A stretch of 64,000 nucleotides of DNA from positions 14,664-78,663 of the forward strand of contig NW_022985092.1 of assembly GCF_010015585.1 (NCBI RefSeq), in the 5' to 3' direction. Source of the stretch: Eremomyces bilateralis CBS 781.70 (Eukaryota > Ascomycota > Dothideomycetes > Eremomycetales > Eremomycetaceae). Positions within the stretch are counted from its first letter, which is position 1. Every line of letters begins with the position of its first letter. Below the pieces are notes generated by a model. The model was given only the letters and a program-made list of their open reading frames with translations. It made no database searches and was not told the origin of the DNA. The position numbers and the translations under genes are program-made. Below, piece by piece: positions 42,436 through 53,897 of this stretch.

Positions 42436-43608
42436 ATGCATGCTCCATTATATCTCCAAGCGACCACTCGATATTCTATAGTAGCCAGCCTTGCCCTTCT
42501 AATCGCATCAGCAAATGCACATCCTAGAATTGAGGACAAAATCAATTCGGTTCTCCCGCATCGAAACGAGACAGCCGGAATCGAGGGAGAGATCAAGTGC
42601 TATGCCCTTCCCTATGGTTGTATCGGACTCCTATCACATCTACTCTTCTACTGGACGGTAGCGTGGATTGCATACGGCGGGCGCGCACCATTTTGGCCAT
42701 GGCACAAACTGGACTCTTGGAAATTCGATACAGTCCTTGCGATCGCTCCTCTGCTCGCCACCTTACCGATCGGTGCGATCTCGATCTATCGTTGCAAGCA
42801 GACCTGGCCGTTTATCCTGATGGCAGTATGGAAGATGATGATGTCCGTCACTTTGAGTCTGGTGACGATCCATCGTGCGCTCATCGTGAGGCGCGCGATT
42901 CAGATGTCAAGGGCCCGAGAACAGGACGGAATTCTTCTACGAAACCAATCGCCATCGCCATCGCCCTCGCCGTACACGCCGCCGGATGCACGTTTTGGCT
43001 TCACTCCAGCTAGTGAACGATTTTCATACTTTTCATCCTCGACAAGCCCTTATCTAAGTCCTAAAGGTATGCGAACCTGATCCTCGCCCTTCCGAATCCA
43101 CTGACAGGCGCAAATAGCCCCAAGTCCAAGCTATCGACCAGTCCCGTCCCACGAATCCCTTGTGCCGGTATCGAGACCCAATACTAGTAAAAGCCCCTCT
43201 GGATGGGTTATCCTGCATCTTCTTGGAACGTTCGTTGGCTTGACCGGTCTTATTGCCGTCATACGCGCCGACTTTGGAAACAACCGCGAGCTTCGGAATC
43301 TTACATATGGCTTCGTAATCACCACGATTGTGATCACTATCGGAGCAGCCTCGGCGTTCTATATGAAGGGTTGGGATAAATGGATGGCGAACGAGCGTGG
43401 TGGTCGGCTGTGCTTCAATACTGGCATGAAAGCAGGCGGGGCTGCTCTCGGTGCATTTCTCGCAAGCTTGGGCGTTTTAGGCGCGTTGTACAGCGATCTT
43501 GTTCTGGGTGCGGTGGCACACAATTGGACGGGTATGCCGAATGAGGACAATGCGCTGCTTTATTGGTCCTGGTTCATCTCCAAGAGGATTCCTCTGTTTG
43601 CATATTAA
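42436..43608 (+). CDS. multi-span membrane protein, unknown function
   Basis: Two exons (42436-43066 and 43118-43608; intron 51 bp with 'ctgac' branch motif) give 373 residues. The N-terminus looks like a signal peptide ending near 'IASANAHP'. Hydrophobic segments are near residues 55-80, 95-120, 125-150, then 255-275, 285-310, 330-355. A Ser/Pro-rich loop with repeated SP dipeptides ('SPSPSPSPYTPP') lies between the two groups, where the intron also falls. I do not recognise the family. It resembles several uncharacterised Eurotiales plasma-membrane proteins. A start at 42370 is possible but would put 22 residues before the signal-like segment. Confidence 0.75.
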
Positions 43609-43693
43609 ATCGCAGAAAGGCCAAACTGGTACTGATATCTTGAATAGCGCTTGCATATAGGAGAGTGCAATTTCAGCCTCCCCTGGTTTGAGT

Positions 43694-46600
43694 TCATTTG
43701 CCTTTGGGTTTGGTGTTAGTCCTAGGTGCCCCACCTTGCGTAGAACCGGACTGAGTGGCAGACTGTCCATGGTCACTAGCACTTGCAGTTGGAGGAGAGG
43801 CTCTTGCTGGACCTTGTGAAGCCCCAGGTTGTGTCTGAGTTTGAGAACCCGAAGGTTGTCCCTGCGGCTTTGCACCCGGTTTCTTTCTTAAGGTCGTCGT
43901 GTTGCCGTCTTGGTACTTCTCCCACCCATGTTTCTCAAGGATTTCGGTCGGAATATTCTGCGCTTGCAGCCGGTGCACGACTTCCAGGTTCCGCGGGTTC
44001 TGCTCCATCAAGAAACGTAGGCAAACGACGGCGTGCTCACGAATATATGGGTTGTGCTCGTCGGGCCGGCAGCAGGAGAGAATCGGCTCGATGCCATCGA
44101 ACTCGCGGATCTGGTCTTGCACGGGTCGGCATTTGTAGACGAGAGAGGACAGAACAAGCACGGCAAGCTTCTTCAAGTTCTTCCATTCAAAGTCTGCTGG
44201 TTCTGTCGGCGTAACAGGAGCGTAGTTTGGATCAACTGGGGGCTGCTCTCCAGGACCGGCTTCTTGTGAGACATCGTATGGTCGTTCCACTGCAACCGCT
44301 TGTGCCCCTGAGTCGGTGTCCGGGCGGGAATCCTTCGGTGCTGGTCGGTACTTCCCAAGGGGAATGGCGCGGTCGAGCTCTTTGAGAAGTGTGATAAATT
44401 CGCTTACCAACTCCCAGTCGGCCATCATCTTCTGCCAGAACTTATGTTCGGTCAAGATGGCGAAGAACTCCATGAATTGGTAGAGGCCCTCGTACATCCT
44501 CTCCATATCCCATTGATTCATAGGGAATTCGTCGGGTGATGCAAGGCCAGCTTTGATCTGACCTTGAAGGAAGATCAAGGAGCAGACTTGGGGAATAATC
44601 TCACTTCTGAACTCTTCCATCATGCGGCCTACAACGAATACATCGACTTGGGATGGATAAACAGATGGTTGCTTTGGCATCTCGACATTCCCTTCGGCAG
44701 CCGCTTCTTCCGTGAGTTGGCGGGATCGGAAAACCGTTGTCAACAACTTCATGATGACCGCTTGTGCCGGCGAAATCAAGTCCTTTTTCCTGTTTAAAGT
44801 TAGCGATGTGAAGATGTCATTTTTTATAAATCGATGCATACTCTTTCAAAGTTTGGTAGGCATATACCAACAGCCCACGTTTCAAGATGGCCTCAACGAT
44901 TCTCACCATGAACTTGTAGTATAGGTCCTCCTCGCGGCAATCCCAAGCGGCGACAAAGATCAGCAGTTCGCGCATCAAATTCCTGCCATTGGGTTGCCCG
45001 AGGAAAATGTTGCAACGAACGGTATATAAGTTCTCAATTAGCTCATCCCAAAGCTCTTCGTTGGCGCAGTCAGGGCATCCCTCGTTACGTTTTGGCGGCA
45101 CGATGCCATTTAGGACGATCATCGGTAAGACTGTGATCTCGGCAGGGTCGAGTACGAGAGGAACACCGGTCAAAAGTCCGCGTCCTTCCTCCCCCGAAAT
45201 CGGATAGTCGTCGTCGTCGCTGCGGTCTCCATCACTGTCGTCGTCGGATACCACGGCTTTGATCGAAGAGGAATCGTAATCCGCTACGGGTGAGCTGACA
45301 GATTGCTCATCCTCTTCTGTTTCGGTCTGCAAATGTCGGTCGTCATGAAGCACCCCCTCTTCAGATTGCGGGTTCAACCTGCTCATCAGATCGGCTTTGC
45401 CTCTGCGAAGCATTTCCGCGCCTTCCCGCGCATCATAACCGGTACGGCAATCTCCCTCGGTTGGAGCCGTCTGGTGCATCGGTTTCGAACCCCAGGAATT
45501 TCGAACCATTTCTCCAAACCAGGCTCGACTCAGCCCTTCATATCCTCCAACGAACTTTTCCTGTCTGGGTTCGGCCGCTGTGTTTGAATCCATATCTCCC
45601 GGAAGTTGCATTTCCAGAACGCGGCCATCGTCGCATTTCTCGGCCAGATATAAGAGATCCGATAACGTTCTAGACTCGCGGATGACCGTTCCGTCCTTGG
45701 ATGGTTTTGGCTTCTCGCAAACGATGTAGTTAACCAGGACTGTATGATATGTGGTACACCAGCTTAGCATTTCTATCTCGGAGAGCGCCCGCCACTCCGA
45801 CATGCACATTTCAGTAATTTCGCGGGGCCCGGCGGGTTTGCCTTCATCGATCAATCGCTCGCGGATCTTCGGGGTGTTTGTAGCGAGGAAAACAACAAAT
45901 GCAGATCCGTTGCGGCTATCCCAGGGCGATGAGGACGTTAGCTTCACAGGTTCAGGAGGGATGTGTCTTGGAATTGACGGAGGGTTAATCCGGAGGAGCT
46001 TTTCTCTTGTCAATCGATCTTCATCGGAGAGCCCTCGGTCGAAGGACATGTCAAATAGATCGAGCCACAACATTAATTTGCGTTGCTCGTTCTGGATCAT
46101 CAGGTTATTCAGAAACTGAAGACATGTGTACAACAGTTCCTTATCTACACCATGGTCAATAACTGCAATTAAGAACCGAAGGTGGAGAACCGGCTTACAT
46201 TCATCAACAACCTTCTGAAACTCTTGCTCATCTTGACTGCCCGTCTTTCCTTCGAATCCTTGAGTGGTCACACTTACGTCTACGCTGATGACTTTAAGGA
46301 CCGCCTGGTCCACCAGTGCTTCCGCGGCCAAGTTCTGCGCCGCAGCTCCACAGGCGAGAATGTTCCGAGCGATACTAACAAGATTGATGAGAATTCTAAT
46401 GTCTTTCACTAGCAACTTGGCGTTTGCAACGATCGTTTGACTGGATGGTGACTCCGTGTCCGAGTCTGCCTTGTCGATGGAGAAGCATCGATGCCGAAGT
46501 GTCGGAACAGCGGCATCGAGGGCCTCTGCCAGAGACTCCCAGACAAGTCTAGACAACCCCAGCTCTTTCCTAAAGATCCGATCATCAGCATTTGAAGATA

Positions 46601-46815
46601 GTAGCAAGGTTTAGAATTTCATGATACCTTAAATCCGGGTTCTTAACCGTCTTTGTGAGGGTCGTCTGGATGGTCTTGTTGTCCCATGTTGACCAGAATT
46701 TGTCGCAAATATATATTCCGTCGGACTTGAAATACACAACAAGAGCCTGTAATGCAAGCCTAAAGAGGGTTGCATGAGGATTTGGCCCATCTATCGCCTC
46801 TGCGCTCTCCTCCAT
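43694..46815 (-). CDS. CTR86: ataxin-10 / Ctr86-like armadillo-fold protein
   Basis: Exons 46815-46628, 46569-46199, 46144-44842 and 44789-43694 sum to 2,958 nt, 985 residues. The third intron in order of position (44790-44841) and the first (46570-46627) are needed for the frame. The one at 46145-46198 is in-frame (54 bp, 'gtaagc' donor, 'tgtag' acceptor) and only probable. The C-terminal third carries the ataxin-10 domain: 'LVYKCRPVQDQIREFDGIE', 'CCRPDEHNPYIREHAVVCLR' and 'QNIPTEILEKHGWE'. The middle contains an acidic low-complexity stretch 'SDDDSDGDRSDDDD'. The last 50 residues are Gln/Ser/Thr-rich and disordered. Ataxin-10 homologues bind septin or cell-cycle partners and affect cytokinesis; in yeast the gene is Ctr86. 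The start at 46815 is the first Met with coding character. Confidence 0.87.
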
Positions 46816-47405
46816 GGTGCCTCCAATTCTGGGTTGTAATATGACGTTGACTTGGAACTGCTCGGGGCGAGGCGGGATGCAAATGTTGTTACGACACCCA
46901 AGACACCAACAACACACGCAGTGTTGTTTCCGCTTAATAGAGAAATTTAAGAGCAAATGTCGGCGAGATGTGATTATGCAAGCAATATCTCCGAGCACAG
47001 GTTTGTCGAAATTTCGCATTCAGGCACATTGATGTTGTGGCGATGGATTGCTGATGCCTGAGGCCAACGAAGGATTTCATCCGCATGGACTTTGGCATCT
47101 GCTTGGCATAGCGTAAATCATCCGACTTTTTCGTGGTTTACTGTACATAAGGTAAGTAACCTTGAGATTCAGATTAATGAATTCGAATATTAAGCTTGAT
47201 TCTTAGTATATGTTTTGTTGTTGATCTCATGCATGATGTTTGATATTGCCTCATTACAAAGAGAGGATGTTTTTCACCTCATTCATACCGACTCCCCTTA
47301 GCTCACCCGCTCGTCACCTTTCCAGCAAGTGTGCTCTAGCGTTCTAAGCGGTCATATTTCTAAACCCTCTAGCAGAAAGATGTCTTCGAGCTCTAATTCC
47401 CCCGT
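46816..47405. other. intergenic
   Basis: Upstream of the ataxin-10-like gene and downstream of the ammonium transporter. No feature recognised. Confidence 0.45.
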
Positions 47406-48895
47406 TTATTCCAGGGCCAACTGCCCCTTGGCGAAGGGATGATAGTCGGCTTCAGTCTCCCATTGAGCCTCATACAGGCTCTCATCCATTTGGGAAGCAT
47501 CCATGCCCATAATTACATCTCTATAGCACGTAGGTTAGCATCCAATAGCCACAACAGACTCTCAACGTGGTTCCTGAATATCGAAGGGACTTACTCGTCT
47601 TCAGCCAGCACCTCTAGGCCCGGAATACAGTCAATCAAGGCAAAAATCAGGTAGGATCCCACAAACGACCAGGTAAACCCGATGACGGCCTCGACAATCT
47701 GGATCCACAGCTGCTTGAGGTTCCCATCAATGAATACCCCTCCATCGATGAAGGTGGCTCCGTCATATGCCGCCACTTGTTTCTGCGCGAACAGCCCAGT
47801 CGCGATCGTCCCAACGAACCCGCCCACGCAATGCGTCGCAAACGTATCCCCATTGTCAACCCATCTGACCCGCCTGGCGAAGTCGGTGGACTTGATCCGC
47901 AGTGCCTGCCTGCAGATCAACGCGCCCGCCATCCCGAAGAAGAAGCTTGTGATCATGTCGATGAACCCCGCGGACGGGGTGATGAGGACCAGTCCGGAAA
48001 TCGCGCCCATAAACGTCGAATCCAAGCTCCATTTCCCGGTCTCGAAGTAGGTCAAGCCGGCCCATGTCATCGCACCGGCGGAGGCGCAGAGGTTCGTCAC
48101 GCAGAACGCCATGACCGACTTGAAGTTCAGTGCTAAGGTCGTGCCCGCGTCAAATGCAAGCCAGCTGCCCCAGATGATCACCATTGCCAGGAGCTGGCAC
48201 ATTGAGTTGTGCGGCCGGTGTAGGGCGAGGTGGGATGGTGTGCGTGTCGCTGACTTGCGCGACCGGGCGATTGGATGGGAGAGGTGGAGTGACAGCGCAG
48301 TCGCGGTGGCTCCAGAGCAGATATGGACCGGTGTCCCGCCTGCAAAATCCAATGCGCCGAGTTTGGCAAGGAAGCCATTGTCTGACCACACCATGTGTGC
48401 CAATGGACAATAAATGAATGTTGCCCAAAGCTAGACAATGCAATTAGCTTTGATACTGACGCGTAGCGATCAACCCACGAATATAAATGGAATCAGAGGC
48501 AGCAGCCTGCCTCGCTCACACACGCCTCCAATAGCAATTGCACAAACAGTCGCGCAAAAGATCAGTTGAAACTCGCTGAACAAGATCGCCGGTATGGTCC
48601 CAACTGGCTCAGCCAAGACTCCAATGTGCAACGCGTACTTGAGGTCTCCGATGATACTTGATCCTTCGCTATATGCCAGACTGTATCCAACGAGCGTCCA
48701 TTGTATCGTACAGCACCCGACGGAGAGGATAGCAGGCATGAAAGAAGCAAGCCCGCTACGTCGCGTGGAGTATCCGGAGTAACCCAGGCCGACGGCGGGG
48801 ACAATGGTCCAGCAAAAGACGCTGCACACGAGGATGAAGGCAGTGTCGGTTTTATCGCAGGCCTCCCAGGCCTGGACGACTTCGGAGGCGATCAT
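47406..48895 (-). CDS. ammonium transporter (Mep/Amt/Rh family)
   Basis: Three exons (48895-48479, 48430-47595, 47520-47406) sum to 1,368 nt, 455 residues. Introns are 48 and 74 bp. It has the 11-helix Amt layout in the plasma membrane. The two pore histidines are present: one in 'GGTPVHICSGATATAL', the other in 'DTFATHCVGGFVGTIATGLF'. The usual G-W-x-x-F-N block is altered to 'GSWLAFDAGTTLALNF', as in some divergent fungal members. The last exon encodes the cytosolic tail ('SLYEAQWETEADYHPFA'), whose equivalent in relatives contacts neighbouring subunits of the trimer. A paired GATA site 241 bp upstream fits control by the nitrogen regulator AreA. The protein is divergent enough that low-affinity transport or a sensing role is possible. 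Confidence 0.88.
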
Positions 48896-50808
48896 GATCG
48901 CGGGAGCGGAAGGATCAAAGCTATCGCAACCTCATATACCTCACTGGCCTGGCCTTGTATACAATCGAATGCGAGGGAATCGACGCTTCGACTAACTTGA
49001 ATAAAAAGCAAAGAATGACAGGACAGCAATTGACAATGACCGACATTAAGTAAATAAGCATTCCCGCTCTTAATCCCGTCTTGGGCCATCTTAAATGTAC
49101 CTAATACCATATCGTTCATAACTTACTTGAAGCTCGTTATCTTATCAGTAACTCCCTTCGTGTCGCCTACTCGACTTGGCATAGATGCGGCTAAGATCTA
49201 CTCCTGGTATCCTGAGTACCCGCTAGTGGAGTAGATTGTTGGCTACTCCAGGTCGGTAGTACTACCTGAGAAGTGAGAACGCATGAAGATCTTATGCTGT
49301 CGGATCGCATTACCGTTTTGAGCTTGATAGGCCAAAAGTTGTTTATTTGTTTGATAAGTGGAGTTACGGGGGAGATATTGTCGAAGACCACACGGAAAGG
49401 CAAGCCCTGCTAAAGCCAGGGTCCGTCATCTAATCTAGTGCCCCCAAAGCCGCTCCTCTTGAAAGAGGAACCGCCATCGAGAGCGAGCCTATCCGCTCTC
49501 GCGTCGCTCCGCTTAGGATATGTTTCAGCGTTTTCGAAGTACTTGCTGCTCTAAGGCACAACGATGGCGGGGAAGAGAGATTGTCCATTCCATCCTCTGG
49601 GCCAAAGTTTCTTACGCCATCACCAGCCAAAACCTACGGGTTATGTCTTAAACACAAATATACCGCAAACGGGGAGGATATCGTTGAACCGGGACTGGGG
49701 AGTCTCGTTAACTTAGACGGCGAGGGACGCGAATTGGCTCGACCGGCGTTCCGAGGAGTAGAAAGCGGTAATCGATTGCTTGCGTCGTTGTTGATGGGAT
49801 ACCGCTCAATTATGGAGACGTCGTGCTCGATAATGGTTGTTAATAACTCGCGAAGGTGGCGGGCTCCGCTCATCAGGGGGCTTCAGTCTCGACGATATCG
49901 CGAGGGAAATCGGGGTCAGAGAGGGAACGAGTTCATCTTAGTTTCATCATCTCTAAGGGTGAAGAGATGATTACTAGACCCAGAAACCGCGATGAGGTGT
50001 AAGCTCCTGTCTGGGGTATTCCCGTGTTGATGCAAGTGAGAAAGTGTGTAAGATCCGAAGATGAGCTCCATTCTGCTATTAGTGGCTCAAGAACTTACCT
50101 AGCCCAAGAGTGTGTGGCTGGTTATCATAGCTGCCAGACGAGACGGAACTACGTATATCGTCGACTGATGCATCCTGAATCGGTGAAAGTATTGCAAACT
50201 TTCAATAGACTGGTCGAAGACTCCTATTACCTGTAGAATAGACACCATCAAGGAAGCGATTGAATTCGGCTCCCGGGCGCATGGCATCTTCCTGTGGAGA
50301 TGGCAACTAAATCCTGCGGCTAGACAGTTCCCCCGCCTCTTAGATCATCACAGGCATGGGGCAATTTACTAGGAACGGCTGGCCATGGATTATAGTCAAT
50401 GGAATATTCCCCAATATCCCAAGCCACTCCATTGGTGATTGGGGTTGCACCCCGCTCGCTTCTGTCGAGTCAAGGCTCAAGAGTGCGGAGGTCTAGAGAT
50501 ACACAGGATCGTATTAGAAGCATGGGGTTAGCGGAAAGATCGGGCGACCGAGGCCCGTCTGCTTCTGACGTCGAACATCCCCGTCAGGAAGCACATGAAA
50601 GTCCACCTCTGCCCAAAACAAGAGGATTTATTATTGCACCAAGTACTTGCTTATGATTATGTGATCTCATCTTACTCCCTCCTGATCTTGCTCTCTCTTC
50701 TAAGATCCTTTCCGCCCGGTCGTTTTGTCGTAACGTGTAATTCGACCCTCATCAGAATCACCAAACAGCTCCGAGATCCCCAAATACGAAAAGTACACCT
50801 TCACCAAC
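48896..50808. other. long intergenic region
   Basis: Contains the ammonium-transporter promoter on the left and the fatty-aldehyde-dehydrogenase promoter on the right. Several short frames near 49580-49970 and 50400-50650 show no domain. No transposon ends recognised. Confidence 0.4.
49136..49147 (-). promoter_or_regulatory. paired HGATAR (AreA-type GATA factor) sites
   Basis: The minus strand reads TGATAAGATAAC, two overlapping-edge HGATAR sites in the same direction, 241 bp upstream of the ammonium transporter start. In Aspergillus, AreA binds HGATAR, favours closely paired sites and activates ammonium transporters under nitrogen limitation. Assignment here is inference from motif and context. 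Confidence 0.55.
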
Positions 50809-52549
50809 ATGGCGCCCAAGATCCCAGCGTTCAAGCATACGCCCGCTGAGGCAATCCCTGGGATTGTGGAGAGAGTGAGGAAGACCTTCTTGGCTGGCAA
50901 GACCAGACCCGTGGAGTTCCGCCTTGTGCAGTTGAGGAAGCTATACTGGGGGTAAGTCGATTCGAAAGCCGCGAAGTATCACAAGCTCATGAACGGTTGT
51001 CTCTAGAATCAAGGACAATACCGACCTCCTCACCGAAGCATGCAAGCGCGATCTCGGAAAGCCAGCATACGAGACCTACCTCTCGGAGGTAGGATGGGTG
51101 ATGAACGATATCGTCTTCATGCAGAACAACTTGGAGAAATGGGCGAAGGATGAATCTCCACCGGATATCCCCTTGATGAACAAGGGCCTCAAGCCTCGAA
51201 TTCGAAAAGATCCTCTGGGAACAACGCTTGTCATCGGGTATGTGGTGCGCCGTTCTTCGGTGGATCTATACTGACCTCCCTTCCCCTTCTAGGGCGTACA
51301 ACTTCCCCGTCCAACTCTCCATCGGTCCTCTCATCGGTGCCATCGCCGCAGGCTGCACCGCCATCCTCAAGCCCAGCGAAAGCGCCCCGAACGCCGCTGC
51401 CGTGATGGAGATGATCATCAAGAAATACCTCGACCCCTCCTGCTACCAGGTCATCCAGGGCGCCGTTCCGGAGACCACCGCCCTGCTCGACGAGAAATGG
51501 GACAAGATCTTCTACACCGGCGGCGAGAAGGTCGGCACCATCGTCGCGAAGAAGGCCGCGGAGACGCTAACCCCAGTGACCCTGGAGCTGGGCGGCCGCA
51601 ACCCGGCCATTATCACGAAGAGCGCCGATCCCCGCCTGGCGGCGCGACGGCTGCTATGGGCGAAGGTCCACAATGCCGGGCAGGTCTGCGTCAGCCAGAA
51701 CTGGATCTTGATCGATAAGGAGGTCCTACCAGCGTTCATCAAGGAGCTGGAGAAGGCGTTGAAGGAGTTCTACCCGAAGGGCGTGAAGGCGTCCGAGGAC
51801 TATGCGCGCATTGTCAATCAGCGGCAATTTTTGCGCCTCAAGGGCATGTTGGACAACAGTCGGGGACGGATTCTGCTTGGCGGGACCATGGACGAGTCAG
51901 AGCTCTTCCTGGAGCCGACGGTCGTTCAGGTGGATGACGTCAATGATCCCCTTGTCGTCGAAGAAAGCTTCGGGCCGTTGATTCCTGTCTTCCCGGTCAA
52001 TGATTTGGACGAGGCGATTCGCCTGGCGAACTCCGTCCATGACACTCCTCTGGGTCTCTATCCCTTCGGAAACAAGCAAGAAACCGACAAAGGTATATAC
52101 ACATCCCGTCTCCACCGTTTCCTTCGCTAATGTTCCCAGTGCTTGCCAACGTTCGCTCCGGCGGCGCCTCCGTCAACGACGGCTTCTTCCACGCCTCCAT
52201 CCCCACCCTCCAATTCGGCGGCGTCGGCACCTCCGGCTCTGGCTCCTACCGCGGCCGCGCCTCCTTCGAGGCGTTCACCCACCGCCGCAGCATTACCACC
52301 ACGCCCGGCTGGCTCGAAAGCCTCCTGAGCATCCGCTACCCGCCCTACCACGGCAAGCTGGCGCAGTTCAAGCGGATGCAGGACCTATCCCCGAACTTCG
52401 ATCGCGGTGGAAACCGGAAGGTGGGGATTGTGGGGTGGTTGCTGAGGCTCGGTGCGGGGGATGCGAGCGGAGCGTTGAGGCGATACATCTTGGTGGCGTT
52501 GATCGCGTTTGGATATCAGAAGTATCAGCAGAGACAGGCGAAATTGTAA
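50809..52549 (+). CDS. HFD1: fatty aldehyde dehydrogenase (Hfd1-like), tail-anchored
   Basis: Four exons (50809-50951, 51007-51237, 51293-52092, 52140-52549; introns 55, 55 and 47 bp) sum to 1,584 nt, 527 residues. ALDH landmarks are 'VIGAYNFPVQLSIGPLIGAI' (family-3 form of the usual TPWN block), 'FYTGGEKVGTIVAKKAAETL', the catalytic Glu in 'TLELGGRNPAIITKSAD', the catalytic Cys in 'HNAGQVCVSQNW', and 'FGGVGTSGSGSYRGRASFEA'. These define ALDH class 3, including mammalian ALDH3A2 and yeast Hfd1, which oxidise hexadecenal and other long-chain aldehydes from sphingolipid breakdown. A C-terminal hydrophobic segment 'YILVALIAFGYQ' followed by basic residues is the expected membrane anchor to ER, lipid droplets or the outer mitochondrial membrane. 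Confidence 0.92.
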
Positions 52550-53050
52550 AGGGTCCTGGCGTCGTAATGTTGAGGGGTGCCAGCGCTTCAGGTCGGGTTT
52601 TCATGATAGGACTTAAATCCGTTAGTTTGAAATAACGGTTCAGGTACACTGTGTACAATATTTGCTCGCTTTTATTTTCTGATGGGTATTTCGGTATGTC
52701 TGTCAAATGGAACGAAACTTGGAAGTTCAACCGCCGTTATATATCCTGATACGTACGGAGAGGAACTCCACCATCGCCTGCGTCTTGTTTGGACCTGCTC
52801 CTGGATTTAATTCTGCTCGAAGAGAGTTGCCACTTATCACAATTGCTTCGAGCATTCTTCTTAGCATTGCTGGCTGATATATGTTCTTATGTAGAATCCA
52901 TCATTGTCTAAGCTATCATGTTCTCAAAGATCTCGCCTGTGTACAGAGAAGTAAAACGAAAACCCGATGGATTCATGGTGTGGGGGTGGTGGAGAAAACA
53001 ATGGTGGATAATTACAAGTGCAAAAAAGGCGAAAAGGACAAAAAAGAAAG
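52550..53050. other. intergenic
   Basis: 3' flank of the aldehyde dehydrogenase and downstream flank of the tRNA. An A-rich segment at about 53017-53050 lies just 3' of the tRNA; read on the tRNA strand it is T-rich and can serve as the Pol III terminator. Confidence 0.45.
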
Positions 53051-53122
53051 TGACCTATGTCGGGCTCGAACCGACAATCTCCTGATTCGTAGTCAGACGC
53101 CTTGCCATTGGGCCAATAGGCC
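53051..53122 (-). tRNA. tRNA-Arg (anticodon ACG), no intron
   Basis: On the minus strand the 72 nt fold as a standard cloverleaf. The acceptor stem GGCCTAT pairs with ATAGGTC (one G-U), with discriminator A. The D stem is GCC/GGC, the anticodon stem TCTGA/TCAGG with loop CTACGAA gives anticodon ACG, and the T arm is GTCGG-TTCGAGC-CCGAC. The A and B boxes of the internal Pol III promoter are present. A34 would be deaminated to inosine to read CGU, CGC and CGA. The T run that should end transcription follows within 10 nt. Confidence 0.95.
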
Positions 53123-53897
53123 AATGTTGGAAGTATATTAATAATTTTGAAATATGTACCACATTTCATTCTTCAGCCAACCCGCCAAACCCTTCAAACC
53201 TGATCACCCAACAAATAACCTCCATTTTTGACCAGCCAGATTTTCTCATTGCCTTATTCCTCAACCATCCATCAAAGTTTTCATTTTGCGTTATTCTCAT
53301 TTTTTGTTATAGTTACCACGTTTTGCAAAAGTATATTCTATTTATGCGTTCATGTTTTATGTCTAAATGCGGTTACTGAATGTCAATATCTTGGAGTTGG
53401 AGTCTTTTGTTGGCTCTGGCATCCTCCCTACGCGATTCTCAGCCACAGGTTGGAAGATGAGAAGTATTATATGAAAATGTTGTCAAAAAGTCGATGCGCA
53501 GCAAAAAGGGGTTCCGAAAACTAGTAGGATGCTGCAGCAAGGCGAAAGAGGGTGGGTTTGAATGGGTTCAGGTTGATGCATGTTGCTCATATTCGAACGT
53601 CCACCATGCAATACCTCAGAAATTGGGGAGGTTTGGTTCCATAAGTCGATTGTGACTTTTTGATCCCAGCCTTCAGATGCGCTGGCGCCGCTTACTAGTA
53701 CATGTATACAGGTTGTAGAACTCAGCCAAGAACATTCTCAGAGCCTTCCGGTCAAGGCTCGCAGCCTTGCAATCCGTCCACAAGTTATCTCGACAGTTGG
53801 AAGTGACGGTTCGTATTGCTCTATTTAGTCTCTCTTTCCCGTTGATTTTCACCGTGTTTCAATCGTCAATCTATTGCAATGATCGTCTCATGTCGCC
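53123..53897. other. intergenic, no gene seen
   Basis: Upstream of both the tRNA and the large CorA-like gene. AT-rich. Pyrimidine-rich sequence precedes the start codon at 53898. Confidence 0.45.

Noticed and set aside
52000-52635. 211-codon Arg/Leu/Pro-rich frame over the end of the HFD1-like gene
   Set aside because: Composition shows it to be an out-of-frame reading of exon 4 of the dehydrogenase.
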